Positions 9,744 to 18,699 are shown, numbered from the stretch's first letter. The stretch is 64,000 nucleotides of DNA from Clostridiales bacterium (GCA_013619125.1 JABXKS010000001.1:62001-126000), one strand, 5' to 3'. A program made the numbers and translations. Notes: generated from the sequence alone by a model not told the origin.

Positions 9744-9798
9744 AATGCTTGACATATCAAGTATTAAGCCGTATCATATACTTGATATGTCAAGCATT
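9744..9798 (+). promoter_or_regulatory. Promoter within a 21-bp perfect inverted repeat (MarR operator)
   Basis: Two perfectly complementary 21-base arms lie at 9744-9764 and 9778-9798, separated by 13 bases. Each arm is itself a near-palindrome, CTTGAYATRTCAAG. The -35 TTGACA (9749-9754) lies in the left arm, and the -10 TATCAT (9772-9777, 17-base spacing) lies in the spacer directly before the right arm. A regulator bound to both arms would cover the whole promoter. MarR-family operators are usually palindromes of this size, so autorepression by the downstream MarR protein is the natural reading. Confidence 0.85.
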
Positions 9799-9813
9799 AT
9801 AAAGGGGGAAAAG

Positions 9814-10269
9814 ATGACGAATAATTTGGAAGAAAGAAGTATTGGTAAATGGGTGTCGATATTATACCGGCAATTCCAAATATATATTAATCGGGCTCTC
9901 AATGAGTATGATATAAACTCATCGGAGTACATATTTCTAATTAATATTTCAAAAAAACAAGGTGTGAATCAGAAGATGCTGTCTGAAGATCTGATCATTG
10001 ATCAAGCACTCACCACGCGTGTCATGAAGAGTTTAGAGGAAAAAGGCTATATTACCAGGGCGAAAAACAGTCATGATAGAAGAGAGTATCAAATCTTTTT
10101 AACAGAAAAAGGGGAAGAAATACAGCCGATTATTCTCGGGAAATTGAAAGCCTGGACAGATATACTGGCAAATGATCTAAATGTTGAAGCGGTTGATCAA
10201 GGAATTGCAATGTTAAAGGTGATGTCTACGAATGCCGTACAAGAGAATAGGGGCGGAAATGAAGAATAG
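9814..10269 (+). CDS. MarR family transcriptional regulator (151 aa)
   Basis: Winged-helix repressor, with a helix-turn-helix around residues 50-95 (VNQKMLSEDLIIDQALTTRVMKSLEEKGYI) and the wing NSHDRREYQIFLTEKG. The ATG at 9814 is chosen because AAAGGGGG stands 5 bases before it. An upstream in-frame ATG at 9745 lies inside the operator and before the -10, so it cannot be transcribed from the predicted promoter. The gene overlaps the MFS gene by 11 bases. It probably represses itself and the transporter and releases DNA on binding a small, perhaps toxic, compound. Confidence 0.9.
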   Translation: MTNNLEERSIGKWVSILYRQFQIYINRALNEYDINSSEYIFLINISKKQGVNQKMLSEDLIIDQALTTRVMKSLEEKGYITRAKNSHDRREYQIFLTEKGEEIQPIILGKLKAWTDILANDLNVEAVDQGIAMLKVMSTNAVQENRGGNEE

Positions 10270-11389
10270 AATAAAAATGGCAATTTTATCATTGTCGTTA
10301 ATCACGGTTATGGCTGGAGCGGCAACGGCTCCGGCGTTGGGAGCGATTGCCGCTCATTTTAATGATGTTCATCCTCTGTTGATAAAATTAATTATCACAT
10401 TACCATCGCTATTTATTATTTTCACAACATTGGCGTTTCATAAAGTAGCGAGGGTGTTGTCGATCAAGAAAATAGCTGTCCTTGGACTGGTGATCTATAT
10501 CATAGGCGGTTGTGGCGCTGGAGTGGTTAATGATATTTATTTACTGCTACTCTTTCGGGCAATATTAGGCGTGGGTGTAGGATTGATCATGCCATTGTCA
10601 ACAGGTCTTATTTCATACTTCTTTGATAAGGACGAGCGGACGAAACTAATGGGCTATTCGTCATCCATGAACAATTTAGGCGGAGTTATTGCAATGAGCT
10701 TATCGGGTGTGTTGGTCACATTTAATTGGAGATATAGTTTTGCGGTCTATTTGCTGGGATTATTGGTATTGATTCTGATCGTGTTATTTTTACCAGACAC
10801 TGATTTAAAGGGTTCAAATAATAGAGTCAGCTTTCAGTTGATCAAGCAGATATATCCATACTTAATTGGAATCTTCTCAACAATGTTAATATTTTATACC
10901 CTGCCTTCAAACTTTTCATTGGTGGTTATGGAGGAGGGGCTCTTTAGGCCCTCACTGATAGGGGCTGTTATGGCGATACAAACATTAGGAGCCTTTCAAA
11001 TTGGGATGAAGTTCAGCGCCGTAAAAAAACGACTCGGGGATAAAACGAAATATGTTTCCTGCGGTTTACTCTTTGTGGGATATTTGTTGCTTTCTGTAGG
11101 GAACGGCATGATCCTTATTATGGCTGGATTATTAAGTATCGGATTTGGATTGGGCTTGATTGTGCCCTTGTTGAATTCTCAGATTGCAGCAACAGTGGAT
11201 AAAAAAGAAGTAACTTCTGCTATGGCAATAACCAGCTCAATGCTATATTTAGGACAATTCATATCCCCTTTGCTCGTTCAAGGCGTTCAAAGTGCAATGA
11301 ATGTGATGGACATTCGGTTTCCCTATTATATGGCCATGGGTTTGTCGCTTCTTTTAGGCGTGTGGATGAAAAGGTGTAGAATCGACTAA
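10259..11389 (+). CDS. MFS transporter, drug efflux type (376 aa)
   Basis: Twelve hydrophobic segments are expected, and the N-terminal half shows the MFS pattern, including FRAILGVGVGLIMPLSTGLISYFF and DERTKLMGYSSS between TM segments. The sequence resembles bacterial multidrug or sugar efflux permeases. The start at 10259 gives MKNRIKMAILSLSL and overlaps the MarR stop by 11 bases. An earlier in-frame start at 10232 would lie deeper in the MarR gene. Control by the MarR repressor in the same operon suggests export of a compound sensed by that regulator. Confidence 0.87.
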   Translation: MKNRIKMAILSLSLITVMAGAATAPALGAIAAHFNDVHPLLIKLIITLPSLFIIFTTLAFHKVARVLSIKKIAVLGLVIYIIGGCGAGVVNDIYLLLLFRAILGVGVGLIMPLSTGLISYFFDKDERTKLMGYSSSMNNLGGVIAMSLSGVLVTFNWRYSFAVYLLGLLVLILIVLFLPDTDLKGSNNRVSFQLIKQIYPYLIGIFSTMLIFYTLPSNFSLVVMEEGLFRPSLIGAVMAIQTLGAFQIGMKFSAVKKRLGDKTKYVSCGLLFVGYLLLSVGNGMILIMAGLLSIGFGLGLIVPLLNSQIAATVDKKEVTSAMAITSSMLYLGQFISPLLVQGVQSAMNVMDIRFPYYMAMGLSLLLGVWMKRCRID

Positions 11390-11406
11390 TCATGATACTG
11401 AAAGGC

Positions 11407-11448
11407 AAAACAGCACCGGATTCCTTTGAGGAATCCGGTGCTGTTTTT
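11407..11448. terminator. Bidirectional terminator between MFS and nrdG
   Basis: A 15-bp perfect stem (11411-11425 with 11429-11443) is flanked by A on the left and T on the right, so it can work on both strands for the convergent MFS and nrdG genes. Confidence 0.9.
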
Positions 11449-11449
11449 A

Positions 11450-12133
11450 TTATTTTCTCAGAATGACTTCCCCAAAGTAGGGAATCAAACTTTTTTGAAT
11501 TTCTTGTAAGGTTTCGATGGGATACGGTGTCATTTTGACGGACGAATCTACGAGTTCATCTTGTGGATGGAAATTCTGGATGGCGTATCGCGGACTTCCC
11601 TTGAGCCATCTTGCGATAGAAAGAAAGTCGACCTGCTGAAAGCCTTCTTGGTAAACCGTGGTGCGAAACTCATGGGGAATCTCACTTAATCGAATCAGTG
11701 AGACGCTCTCCTCGATCGCTTCCAAGTCAACGGGCAGTTTGACCATGTGGCCATATTTGGGGATTGCCTGTTTGATGTCCATGGCGATGTAATCCAATAC
11801 GCCGGCTCGCATCCATTGGTTCAGCCGGTTTGGCTTGGTTCCATTGGTATCCAATTTGATGGAGAAGCCTTCACTTTTCAACGCCTTCAAAAAAGGCAGC
11901 AGTTCTTTATGCATGGTGGGCTCTCCGCCGGAGATGACAACTGCATCGACAAAGCGCTTGCGACTTTTCAGGGTTTCCAGTAAGTCATCGAGGTCTTTTG
12001 CCTCATTTTCACCGGTGACCAGTGGAGCGTTGTGACAATAGGGACATCGGAAGTTGCAGCCCGCTGTAAAGAGCACGGATGCGATCTTTCCGGGGTAATC
12101 GATCATGCTGGATTTTAAGAAATCAACGATCAT
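11450..12133 (-). CDS. nrdG: Anaerobic ribonucleoside-triphosphate reductase activating protein, radical SAM (227 aa)
   Basis: Generates the glycyl radical on NrdD using S-adenosylmethionine and a [4Fe-4S] cluster. Cluster ligands C26, C30 and C33 are in TAGCNFRCPYCHN. The SAM-binding GGEP motif is in VVISGGEPTMH. Its length and YPGKIASVLFTAGCNF start match the NrdG subfamily of about 230 residues common in Clostridia and archaea. It begins one base after the nrdD stop on the minus strand, so the two are one operon, as expected for partner proteins. Confidence 0.93.
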   Translation of the reverse strand: MIVDFLKSSMIDYPGKIASVLFTAGCNFRCPYCHNAPLVTGENEAKDLDDLLETLKSRKRFVDAVVISGGEPTMHKELLPFLKALKSEGFSIKLDTNGTKPNRLNQWMRAGVLDYIAMDIKQAIPKYGHMVKLPVDLEAIEESVSLIRLSEIPHEFRTTVYQEGFQQVDFLSIARWLKGSPRYAIQNFHPQDELVDSSVKMTPYPIETLQEIQKSLIPYFGEVILRK

Positions 12134-12134
12134 C

Positions 12135-14234
12135 CTATGCTTCTTTCAAGGTTTCTTTGGTGCCGAAGGTTTTACGATCAGAGAATTCTTCTTGCTTGCC
12201 TTTGTTCCAAGACTGCACCGGACGGTGGAATCCAACCACACGAGACCAGACCTCGGTTTGGCTTCCGCATGTCGGGCAACTCCATTGCTCGCCGGCCAGG
12301 TATCCGTGTTCTGAACAGATACTGTAGGTTGGCGTAATGGTCAAGTAAGGAATGCGTGTTTGCTTGAGACTCTTGTATAAAAGATCTTTCAAAACGTCAA
12401 GATCCTCGATCTGTTCTCCGATAAATCCATGGAGTACAGTTCCGCCCGTATAGCGGGTTTGCAATTCCTCTTGCAGGGTCAAGGCTTCAAATAAGTCTGC
12501 CGTGTGTCCAACGGGCAATTGCGTTGAGTTTGTATAGTAAGGCTCTTTATCGCCCGAGGTGATAATCTTTGGATAAATACGTTTATCGAGTCGCGCAAAT
12601 CGGTAAGTTGCGCCTTCTGCCGGAGAAGCCTCCAGATTGTATAGGCTGTCCGTTTCCATTTGGAAGCCTTGAATGACTTCATTCATAAAGTCCATGATCT
12701 CGATAGAGAAGGCTTGGCCTTCCTCTGTCGTGATGTCTTTTCCAAAGAGGTTGAGGCAGGCTTCGTTCATGCCGTTTAAGCCAATGGTAGAGAAGTGGTT
12801 CTTGTAATAACCGCCTTGGCCGTCTTTGACACCCTGCAAATAGTATTTCGAATATGGATACAAGCCGGCGCTCATATAGTCTTCCAATAAGATTCGCTTC
12901 TGCTCGCAAATATCACGCGCCGCTTCCATCAAGGGACGGATGCGTGTTTTAAACTCGTCTTTGGTCGCTGACTGATAACCGATTCTTGCCATATTCAAGG
13001 TGACCACGTTAATGGATCCCGTTAGTGGGTTTGCCCCAAAGAGACCGCCGCCGCGTTTTCGAAGCTCTCGGTTGTCGAGACGCAAACGGCAGCACATGCT
13101 GCGCACATCTTCCGGTTTCATATCGCTATTCAAGAAATTGGCAAAATAAGGCGTGCCGAATTTGCTTGTCATTTCCATTAATCTCGTTGCAACCTCGGAT
13201 TCCCATGGGAAATCTTCAGCGATGTTAATCGTTGGAATCGGGAAGCTGAAGCTTCGCCCCGCGCCGTCGCCTTCCATCATCACCTCGAAGAGGGCAAGGT
13301 TGAACCAGTCCATCTCCTTCTGAAAATCGCCATAGTTATCATCCATGGCTTTCCCTCCACAGATAACGGGGGATTTTTTCAATAAAGTATGAGGCGTGAT
13401 ATCCAGAGTGACATTGGTAAATGGCGTCTGAAAGCCAACCCGTGTCGGCACGTTCAGATTAAATACAAAGCTTTGTACGGCTTTTTTTACTTGATCATAG
13501 GTCAACCCATCATAGCGGATAAAGGGAGCCGCATAGGTGTCTAGTGAACTGACAGCCTGTGCACCAGCTGCTTCCCCTTGCAGGGTATAGAGCCAGTTGA
13601 CGATTTGGCCTAAAAAAGCAGAAAAGTGCTTCGATGGACTCGATTCCATTTTACCTGCAGCGCCCTGAAATCCTTTCAATAAAAGGGTTTCCAGATCCCA
13701 GCCACAGCAATAGGGTGCCAACAACCCTAAGTCATGGATGTGGATATCGCCATTGATATGGGCTTCTCGCTGCTCTTTCGTGTAGATCTTGTTGAGCCAA
13801 TATTTCTTTGTGATTTCTTCCACGATATGATTGTTGAGTCCCTGAAGGCTATAGCCCATATTGGCATTTTCATTGATTCGCCAATCTTCCAAAGATATAT
13901 ATTCTTCGATTAAACGTTCAGCGTCCATAAATAGATTCTTGTGGCCGACGCGAAGGTCTTCATGTTTTTTACGGTAGATGATGTAGGACTTTGCGGTTTC
14001 CGTATAGCCTTCTTCCATCAAAGCTTGTTCAACAAAGTCTTGTGTGTTCTCTACATTGGGCACACCGGCCCCATATGCTTCTGAAAGGATTTCTCCAATA
14101 TGTTCAGCCAATCGGATTGATTCGGCGGTGGAGCCTTCGTTGGTTGCACGGAAAGCTTTATCAATTGCGATGGCGATTTTATCCTGGTTGAATGAAACGA
14201 TGGAACCGTCTCGTTTTTGAATGCGGGTTATCAA
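12135..14234 (-). CDS. nrdD: Anaerobic (class III) ribonucleoside triphosphate reductase (699 aa)
   Basis: Reduces ribonucleoside triphosphates to deoxyribonucleotides without oxygen. An N-terminal ATP-cone covers about residues 1-95 (ITRIQKRDGSIVSFNQDKI). The catalytic barrel contains MCCRLRLDNRELRKRGGG and the LTGSINVVTLNM segment. A C-terminal metal site is in CSEHGYLAGEQWSCPTCG. The glycyl-radical loop is RVVGFHRPVQSWN near the end. The TTG start at 14234 is preferred because AAAGGAGGA precedes it at the proper distance and the protein then begins at the ATP-cone. A longer frame to 14324 adds a non-homologous hydrophobic tail. The operon partner is nrdG. Confidence 0.93.
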   Translation of the reverse strand: MITRIQKRDGSIVSFNQDKIAIAIDKAFRATNEGSTAESIRLAEHIGEILSEAYGAGVPNVENTQDFVEQALMEEGYTETAKSYIIYRKKHEDLRVGHKNLFMDAERLIEEYISLEDWRINENANMGYSLQGLNNHIVEEITKKYWLNKIYTKEQREAHINGDIHIHDLGLLAPYCCGWDLETLLLKGFQGAAGKMESSPSKHFSAFLGQIVNWLYTLQGEAAGAQAVSSLDTYAAPFIRYDGLTYDQVKKAVQSFVFNLNVPTRVGFQTPFTNVTLDITPHTLLKKSPVICGGKAMDDNYGDFQKEMDWFNLALFEVMMEGDGAGRSFSFPIPTINIAEDFPWESEVATRLMEMTSKFGTPYFANFLNSDMKPEDVRSMCCRLRLDNRELRKRGGGLFGANPLTGSINVVTLNMARIGYQSATKDEFKTRIRPLMEAARDICEQKRILLEDYMSAGLYPYSKYYLQGVKDGQGGYYKNHFSTIGLNGMNEACLNLFGKDITTEEGQAFSIEIMDFMNEVIQGFQMETDSLYNLEASPAEGATYRFARLDKRIYPKIITSGDKEPYYTNSTQLPVGHTADLFEALTLQEELQTRYTGGTVLHGFIGEQIEDLDVLKDLLYKSLKQTRIPYLTITPTYSICSEHGYLAGEQWSCPTCGSQTEVWSRVVGFHRPVQSWNKGKQEEFSDRKTFGTKETLKEA

Positions 14235-14303
14235 GGTTCTTTCCTCCTTTAGTCGAGTTACAAGAATTATTGTATGCTTTTTTTGATTGGAAAACAAGAT
14301 GGA

Positions 14304-14319
14304 ACAACAACATATTGTG
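14304..14319. promoter_or_regulatory. Possible NrdR-like box upstream of nrdD
   Basis: The segment ACATATTGTGG with its left flank matches about 11 of 16 positions of the NrdR consensus ACACWATATATWGTGT. NrdR boxes usually come in pairs, and no clear second box is visible here. The assignment is weak. Confidence 0.3.
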
Positions 14320-14415
14320 GACATATTATTATTATTCCCAAAAATAGACGAGATATAGAAAGAATCTCAAATTTTCTGAAAGATTAATTTTTAGATGGAT
14401 TTTGTTGGATTTCAT

Positions 14416-14457
14416 AAAAAATAGCGCAAAAATTCAGCCAGTGGCTGTTATCTGCGC
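14416..14457 (-). terminator. Terminator of gdhA
   Basis: On the minus strand, a stem of GCGC plus CAGCC/GGCTG with internal loops is followed by TATTTTTTAT. A second, longer hairpin at 14471-14512 (15 of 16 pairs plus one G-T) lies between it and the gdhA stop and may add to termination or protect the 3' end. Confidence 0.6.
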
Positions 14458-14537
14458 CAGTTTTAGACATACGCAAAGAGCTCGCGGGAGTAGTATCGCG
14501 AGCTCTTTGTGTGTAGAGGATGTTTTAAATAATTGTT

Positions 14538-15791
14538 TTAGAACCAGCCACGAAGTTTCATGGCATCGGCAACACGTTTGATGGAGATCATATAAGCTGC
14601 TGTACGCATTTCTACGTTTGCGTGATCCATCATTTCCCAGATTGCGTTGAAGGCTTCCACCATCAAGCGCTCTTGTTTTTCTTGAACTTCTGTGAAGCCC
14701 CAGTAGTAGTTTTGTAGGTTTTGTACCCATTCGAAATAGGATACTGTAACGCCGCCCGCATTGGCAAGGATGTCTGGAACGATCAAGATTCCTTTTTCAG
14801 TCAAGATGGCTTCCGCTTCCGGTGTGGTTGGTCCATTTGCGCCTTCACAAACAATTTTCGCTTTAATTTGATCGGCATTTTCACTTGTAATTGCATTTTC
14901 AAGGGCACAAGGAGCGAAGATTTCTACGTCGACCGCAAAGATGCCATCTCGACCCATTTCTTCATCGACTCCTGGGAAGCCTTTGATGGTGTCATGCGTT
15001 TTCTTGTATTCTATCAATGCTGGAATATTCAAGCCGTCTTTTTTGTATAGGCAACAAGACGCATCGGATACGGCAACTACTTTAACGCCAGCTTGCATGG
15101 AATAGAAAGCGGCGAAGCTGCCAACATTGCCAAAGCCTTGAACCGCTACGCTTGTTTTTTTCAAATCAATGTTCTTTTTCTTCGCGGATTCGCGAATCAT
15201 CAAAAATACGCCATAGCCAGTCGCTTCTGTACGAGCCAAAGAACCGCCGAATGCAACAGGTTTGCCAGTGATAACGCCTGGAACCAACTCGCCATGCATT
15301 TTCGAGAACTCGTCAACCATCCATGACATGATTTTCCCATTTGTATTAACATCAGGTGCTGGAATGTCTTTTCGATCACCAATAAAGTCGCCCAGTGCAC
15401 GAACATATCCGCGAGACAAGCGCTCTAATTCACCTTCGGAAAGTTCTTTCGGATTCACGATGATTCCGCCTTTACCTCCGCCGTATGGAAGACCCACAAC
15501 GCCGCATTTGAATGTCATCCAAGTGGAAAGGGCACGAACCTCATCCAAAGAAACATTTGGATGGAAGCGGATTCCGCCTTTTGTTGGGCCGACTGCATCA
15601 TTATGTTGTGATCGGAATGCTTCAAATACTCGAATGCTGCCATTGTCCATCTTCACTGGAACTGGGAATGAAAGGACGCGCATTGGCTGCTTGAGCAGTT
15701 CATACACCGCCGGATCTGCTTGTAGTTGGTCACAAGCGTTCTTTACTTGATGTTGTGCGATCTCAAAAGGATTTAACGTTTTTTCTGCCAC
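14538..15791 (-). CDS. gdhA: Glu/Leu/Phe/Val family glutamate dehydrogenase (417 aa)
   Basis: Interconverts glutamate with 2-oxoglutarate and ammonium using NAD(P). The substrate domain shows GGIRFHPNVSLDEVRALSTWMTFK and PYGGGKGGI with the catalytic Lys. The nucleotide fold has VAVQGFGNVGSFAA. The size (417 aa) is that of the RocG/GudB hexameric class, typical of amino-acid fermenting anaerobes, where it works in the oxidative direction. The start is GTG at 15791 after AAGGAGGTACTTCA. It is monocistronic. Confidence 0.93.
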   Translation of the reverse strand: MAEKTLNPFEIAQHQVKNACDQLQADPAVYELLKQPMRVLSFPVPVKMDNGSIRVFEAFRSQHNDAVGPTKGGIRFHPNVSLDEVRALSTWMTFKCGVVGLPYGGGKGGIIVNPKELSEGELERLSRGYVRALGDFIGDRKDIPAPDVNTNGKIMSWMVDEFSKMHGELVPGVITGKPVAFGGSLARTEATGYGVFLMIRESAKKKNIDLKKTSVAVQGFGNVGSFAAFYSMQAGVKVVAVSDASCCLYKKDGLNIPALIEYKKTHDTIKGFPGVDEEMGRDGIFAVDVEIFAPCALENAITSENADQIKAKIVCEGANGPTTPEAEAILTEKGILIVPDILANAGGVTVSYFEWVQNLQNYYWGFTEVQEKQERLMVEAFNAIWEMMDHANVEMRTAAYMISIKRVADAMKLRGWF

Positions 15792-15939
15792 TGAAGTACC
15801 TCCTTAAAATTTTCCGATTATGAAAAGGTTTCCCTATTTGTAGAGTAACATAGACAGCATAAAAAAACAGTGAAAAGAATGAACATTTAGAAATGAAGAT
15901 ATTGAGAAGATTTAACATCTGTCGTAAAAAGCTGGAAGT

Positions 15940-15955
15940 ACACTACATATTGTGA
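15940..15955. promoter_or_regulatory. NrdR-consensus-like 16-mer in the gdhA / dehydrogenase intergenic region
   Basis: ACACTACATATTGTGA agrees with the NrdR consensus ACACWATATATWGTGT at 14 of 16 positions. However, neither neighbour is a ribonucleotide reductase gene and no paired box is seen. It may be a different AT-rich operator. A 12-bp perfect palindrome, AAGTTGCAACTT, lies nearby at 15994-16005, upstream of the 16058 gene. Confidence 0.25.
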
Positions 15956-16057
15956 TGAAACCAAAAAAATGGCAGGATTCAACGGTGTTGGGGAAGTTGC
16001 AACTTGATGATTAGAAGAGGTTTTGCGGGGAAAGAGTAGAGAAACGGAGGTGATAAA

Positions 16058-17044
16058 ATGCGAATCGCATTTTTTGATACAAAAGAATATGATCGTCGCT
16101 CTTTTCAGGGAGTCGAGGATTTCGAGATTCAATACTTCGAAAGCAAGCTAAATAAAGAAACGGCTAGGCTAACAAAAGGATTTGATGCGGTGTGTGTGTT
16201 TGTGAATGATCAAGTCGACCGAGAGGTTTTGAACATTCTGAAGGAAGAGGGCGTTCGACTTATATCGACCCGAAGTGCTGGATTCAATCATATTGATCTG
16301 GAGGTGGCGCATGAGTTGGGGTTATCCGTTGTCAGGGTGCCGGCCTACTCGCCCTATGCTGTGGCGGAACATACGGTAGCCTTGATGATGACGTTGAATA
16401 GGATGACGCATAAATCTTATATTCGAACCCTACAAGGGAATTTTAGTTTGAAGGGACTTTTGGGATTTGATATGCACGGAAAGACTGTGGGGTTGATTGG
16501 AGGCGGTAAGATCGCAAAGATCGTCACGCGGATCCTTCGGGGCTTTGGAATGCGGGTGTTGATCTACACGCCGGATCCCGATGAAGAGGCGGCGAAAGAA
16601 TATGGTTTCGAAAATACCGACTTAAACACGCTCTATGCGGAGTCGGATATCTTGTCGCTCCATTGCCCGTTAACCCCGGAGACGAAATATCTGATCAACA
16701 AGGATTCCATTTCATTAATGAAGAAGGGAATTATGATCATCAACACTGGGAGGGGTGGATTGGTTCATACCCAGGATCTGATTGACGGACTGAAATCGGA
16801 GCAAGTGGGGTATGCAGGCTTGGATGTCTATGAAGAGGAAGGGGATGTCTTTTTCGAAGACAAATCCAATGATTTGTTGCATGATGATCGACTGGCAAGA
16901 TTGTTGACCTTCCACAATGTGCTCATCACCTCTCATCAGGGATTCTTCACCCAGGAAGCGTTGGACAATATTCGGGAAACAACCGTACAGAATTGGCGGG
17001 AGTTTGAAGCCGGGGATAAGTTGAGTAATCAAGTGGATCTGTAA
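16058..17044 (+). CDS. D-isomer specific 2-hydroxyacid dehydrogenase, D-lactate dehydrogenase-like (328 aa)
   Basis: NAD-dependent reduction of a 2-oxoacid such as pyruvate to the D-hydroxyacid. The nucleotide motif GLIGGGKIAK is present, although the third glycine of GxGxxG is Ala. The catalytic Arg region NTGRGGLVHT, Glu region AGLDVYEEE and His in ITSHQGFFTQEAL are all present. Length and the FFEDKSNDLLHDDRLARL segment match fermentative D-lactate dehydrogenases (LdhA type). RBS ACGGAGGTGATAAA precedes the ATG. It is expected in the cytoplasm for regenerating NAD+ during fermentation. Confidence 0.88.
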   Translation: MRIAFFDTKEYDRRSFQGVEDFEIQYFESKLNKETARLTKGFDAVCVFVNDQVDREVLNILKEEGVRLISTRSAGFNHIDLEVAHELGLSVVRVPAYSPYAVAEHTVALMMTLNRMTHKSYIRTLQGNFSLKGLLGFDMHGKTVGLIGGGKIAKIVTRILRGFGMRVLIYTPDPDEEAAKEYGFENTDLNTLYAESDILSLHCPLTPETKYLINKDSISLMKKGIMIINTGRGGLVHTQDLIDGLKSEQVGYAGLDVYEEEGDVFFEDKSNDLLHDDRLARLLTFHNVLITSHQGFFTQEALDNIRETTVQNWREFEAGDKLSNQVDL

Positions 17045-17107
17045 GATCACACATTCGATCAAAAAAATCCGTTTCTCATATGGTACAGTAGTTGTGGGAG
17101 GGATGAA

Positions 17108-17986
17108 ATGAGTGATTTGCGCGCGCTATCGAACACAATTTCATTTATAGAAAAGCATCTTTGCGAGGACTTTGATTTGGAGACGTTGACACTTGTTCAC
17201 GGCTACAGCCGATGTCATTTTTCTCGAATGTTTCATGCGGTTGCGGGTTCTCCGTTGAGCCGGTATATTTGGAAACGCCGGTTGCAGGAAGCGGCTGACG
17301 ACTTGATTCAAACCAATGAACGAATGATAGAGGTAGCCTTACGCTATCAATTCTCTTCGCAGGAGTCTTTTACTCGGGCTTTTTCGCGTTGGTTTGGCGT
17401 TTCTCCAGGGAAATACCGAAAAGATCGAACCGCAAAGGTGCTTCAACTTCCCGTTGATGTCAGTAAAATTGTCATTCAGGGAGGAAAGAAAATGAAACCA
17501 GAATTGAAGGAACTGAAAGCGTGGACCGTCATGGGTATCTTATATGAAGGAATCAACGAGAATGAAGAGTTGAAAGAGTGTTGGGCAGAAGTGGGTCGGC
17601 GGGCTGACGAAATCCCGTATGCTCGGAATACTAGTAATTGGTACGGATTGTGTGAGCCGTTGGAAGAAGATGTGAAGGATTTGGATTTGCTGAACAAAAC
17701 CTATACCTTTCGGTATTTGGCGGGCGTAGAAGTTACGCAAGTTGATGAAGTGCCAGAAGGCATGACGGTGTGGCGAATCCCAACGCAGGAATATGCGGTC
17801 TTTCCCCATTGCGGGGACGTGGAAAAGATGGGGGAAACCTATCAGGCAATTTATTCTTCCTGGTTACCGGAAAGTGGATATGAAGCCGTAGAGGCTCACG
17901 ATTTCGAATTATATAACGAGGAGTTTCATCCGGGTGACTCGGATTCAAAATGTTATATCTATGTACCGGTGAAAAAAGTGAAATGA
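17108..17986 (+). CDS. AraC family regulator with GyrI-like effector domain (292 aa)
   Basis: The N-terminal AraC double helix-turn-helix covers about residues 10-105 (SRCHFSRMFHAVAGSPLSRYIWKRRLQ and QFSSQESFTRAFSRWFGVSPGKYR). A C-terminal GyrI-like (SOUL-type) small-molecule domain covers about 125-292. This arrangement is that of Rob/BmrR-like multidrug sensors. It follows the dehydrogenase by 63 bases; no target operator could be identified. RBS GGGAGGGATGAA. A second GyrI-type regulator occurs at 43981. Confidence 0.87.
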   Translation: MSDLRALSNTISFIEKHLCEDFDLETLTLVHGYSRCHFSRMFHAVAGSPLSRYIWKRRLQEAADDLIQTNERMIEVALRYQFSSQESFTRAFSRWFGVSPGKYRKDRTAKVLQLPVDVSKIVIQGGKKMKPELKELKAWTVMGILYEGINENEELKECWAEVGRRADEIPYARNTSNWYGLCEPLEEDVKDLDLLNKTYTFRYLAGVEVTQVDEVPEGMTVWRIPTQEYAVFPHCGDVEKMGETYQAIYSSWLPESGYEAVEAHDFELYNEEFHPGDSDSKCYIYVPVKKVK

Positions 17987-17994
17987 TTAAACAA

Positions 17995-18026
17995 TAAAAA
18001 ACAGCCGAGAGGAAATCCTCTCGGCT
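17995..18026 (-). terminator. Terminator of ung (possibly shared with the AraC gene)
   Basis: An 11-bp palindromic stem, AGCCGAGAGGA / TCCTCTCGGCT, with a run of T on the minus strand. The plus side lacks a good T run. Confidence 0.8.
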
Positions 18027-18030
18027 ATAC

Positions 18031-18699
18031 TTATACGCTCCATTCAATGGGTGTTTGCCCGGTTTGAATGAGAAATTCATTGGTTTTTGAAAAAGGCTTG
18101 CTGCCGAAAAATCCACGGTAACTGGATAGAGGACTTGGATGCGGCGCCTCCAATACCAAATGGTTTGGGTTGGTGATCATCTTCGCTTTTTTTCGGGCGT
18201 ATCCGCCCCAAAGGATAAAGACCACGGGTTGTTTTCGTTCATTGAGTAATTCGATAATCTTGTCGGTAAAGGGTTCCCAGCCCATTTTGGCATGAGATCC
18301 GGCGTTCCCGGCACGTACCGTTAAAACGGCGTTGATCATCAAGATGCCTTGGCGTGCCCAATTTTCCAAATATCCATGTTCAGGAATGGGAAGTCCCAGG
18401 TCAGCATGTAATTCCTTGTAGATGTTGACCAAGGAAGGCGGGATTTTGATACCCGGCTGCACGGAGAAACACAAGCCGTGGGCTTGATTGGGTCCGTGGT
18501 ATGGGTCTTGTCCAATAATTACAGCTTTTACATCCTTGTAAGGGGTGTAATCGAGAGCGCGGAACACATTTTCCTTGGCGGGATAAATGATTTGTGTCGC
18601 ATACTCATGATCGAGAAAATCCACGAAGTTTTGAAAGGTTGGCTTTTTAAATTCTGGACTGAGCAGATCCTGCCAGTCGTTTTTTAATGTTAAATTCAT
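18031..18699 (-). CDS. ung: Uracil-DNA glycosylase, family 1 (222 aa)
   Basis: Removes uracil from DNA in base excision repair. Catalytic Asp 65 is in GQDPYHGPNQAHG and His 187 in APHPSPLSSYRGFFG, at the same positions as in the E. coli enzyme (64 and 187). The length is standard. Three bases separate it from the DnaI-like gene upstream, so it is the last gene of a dnaD-dnaI-ung operon on the minus strand that links repair with replication. Confidence 0.95.
   Translation of the reverse strand: MNLTLKNDWQDLLSPEFKKPTFQNFVDFLDHEYATQIIYPAKENVFRALDYTPYKDVKAVIIGQDPYHGPNQAHGLCFSVQPGIKIPPSLVNIYKELHADLGLPIPEHGYLENWARQGILMINAVLTVRAGNAGSHAKMGWEPFTDKIIELLNERKQPVVFILWGGYARKKAKMITNPNHLVLEAPHPSPLSSYRGFFGSKPFSKTNEFLIQTGQTPIEWSV

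Noticed and set aside
14244-14324. N-terminal extension of NrdD
   Set aside because: The added residues are Cys-rich and hydrophobic without family similarity, and lie upstream of the AAAGGAGGA site serving the TTG at 14234.
15262-15750. 162-codon open frame on the plus strand inside gdhA
   Set aside because: It is antisense to a complete, conserved glutamate dehydrogenase and has no family pattern or RBS.
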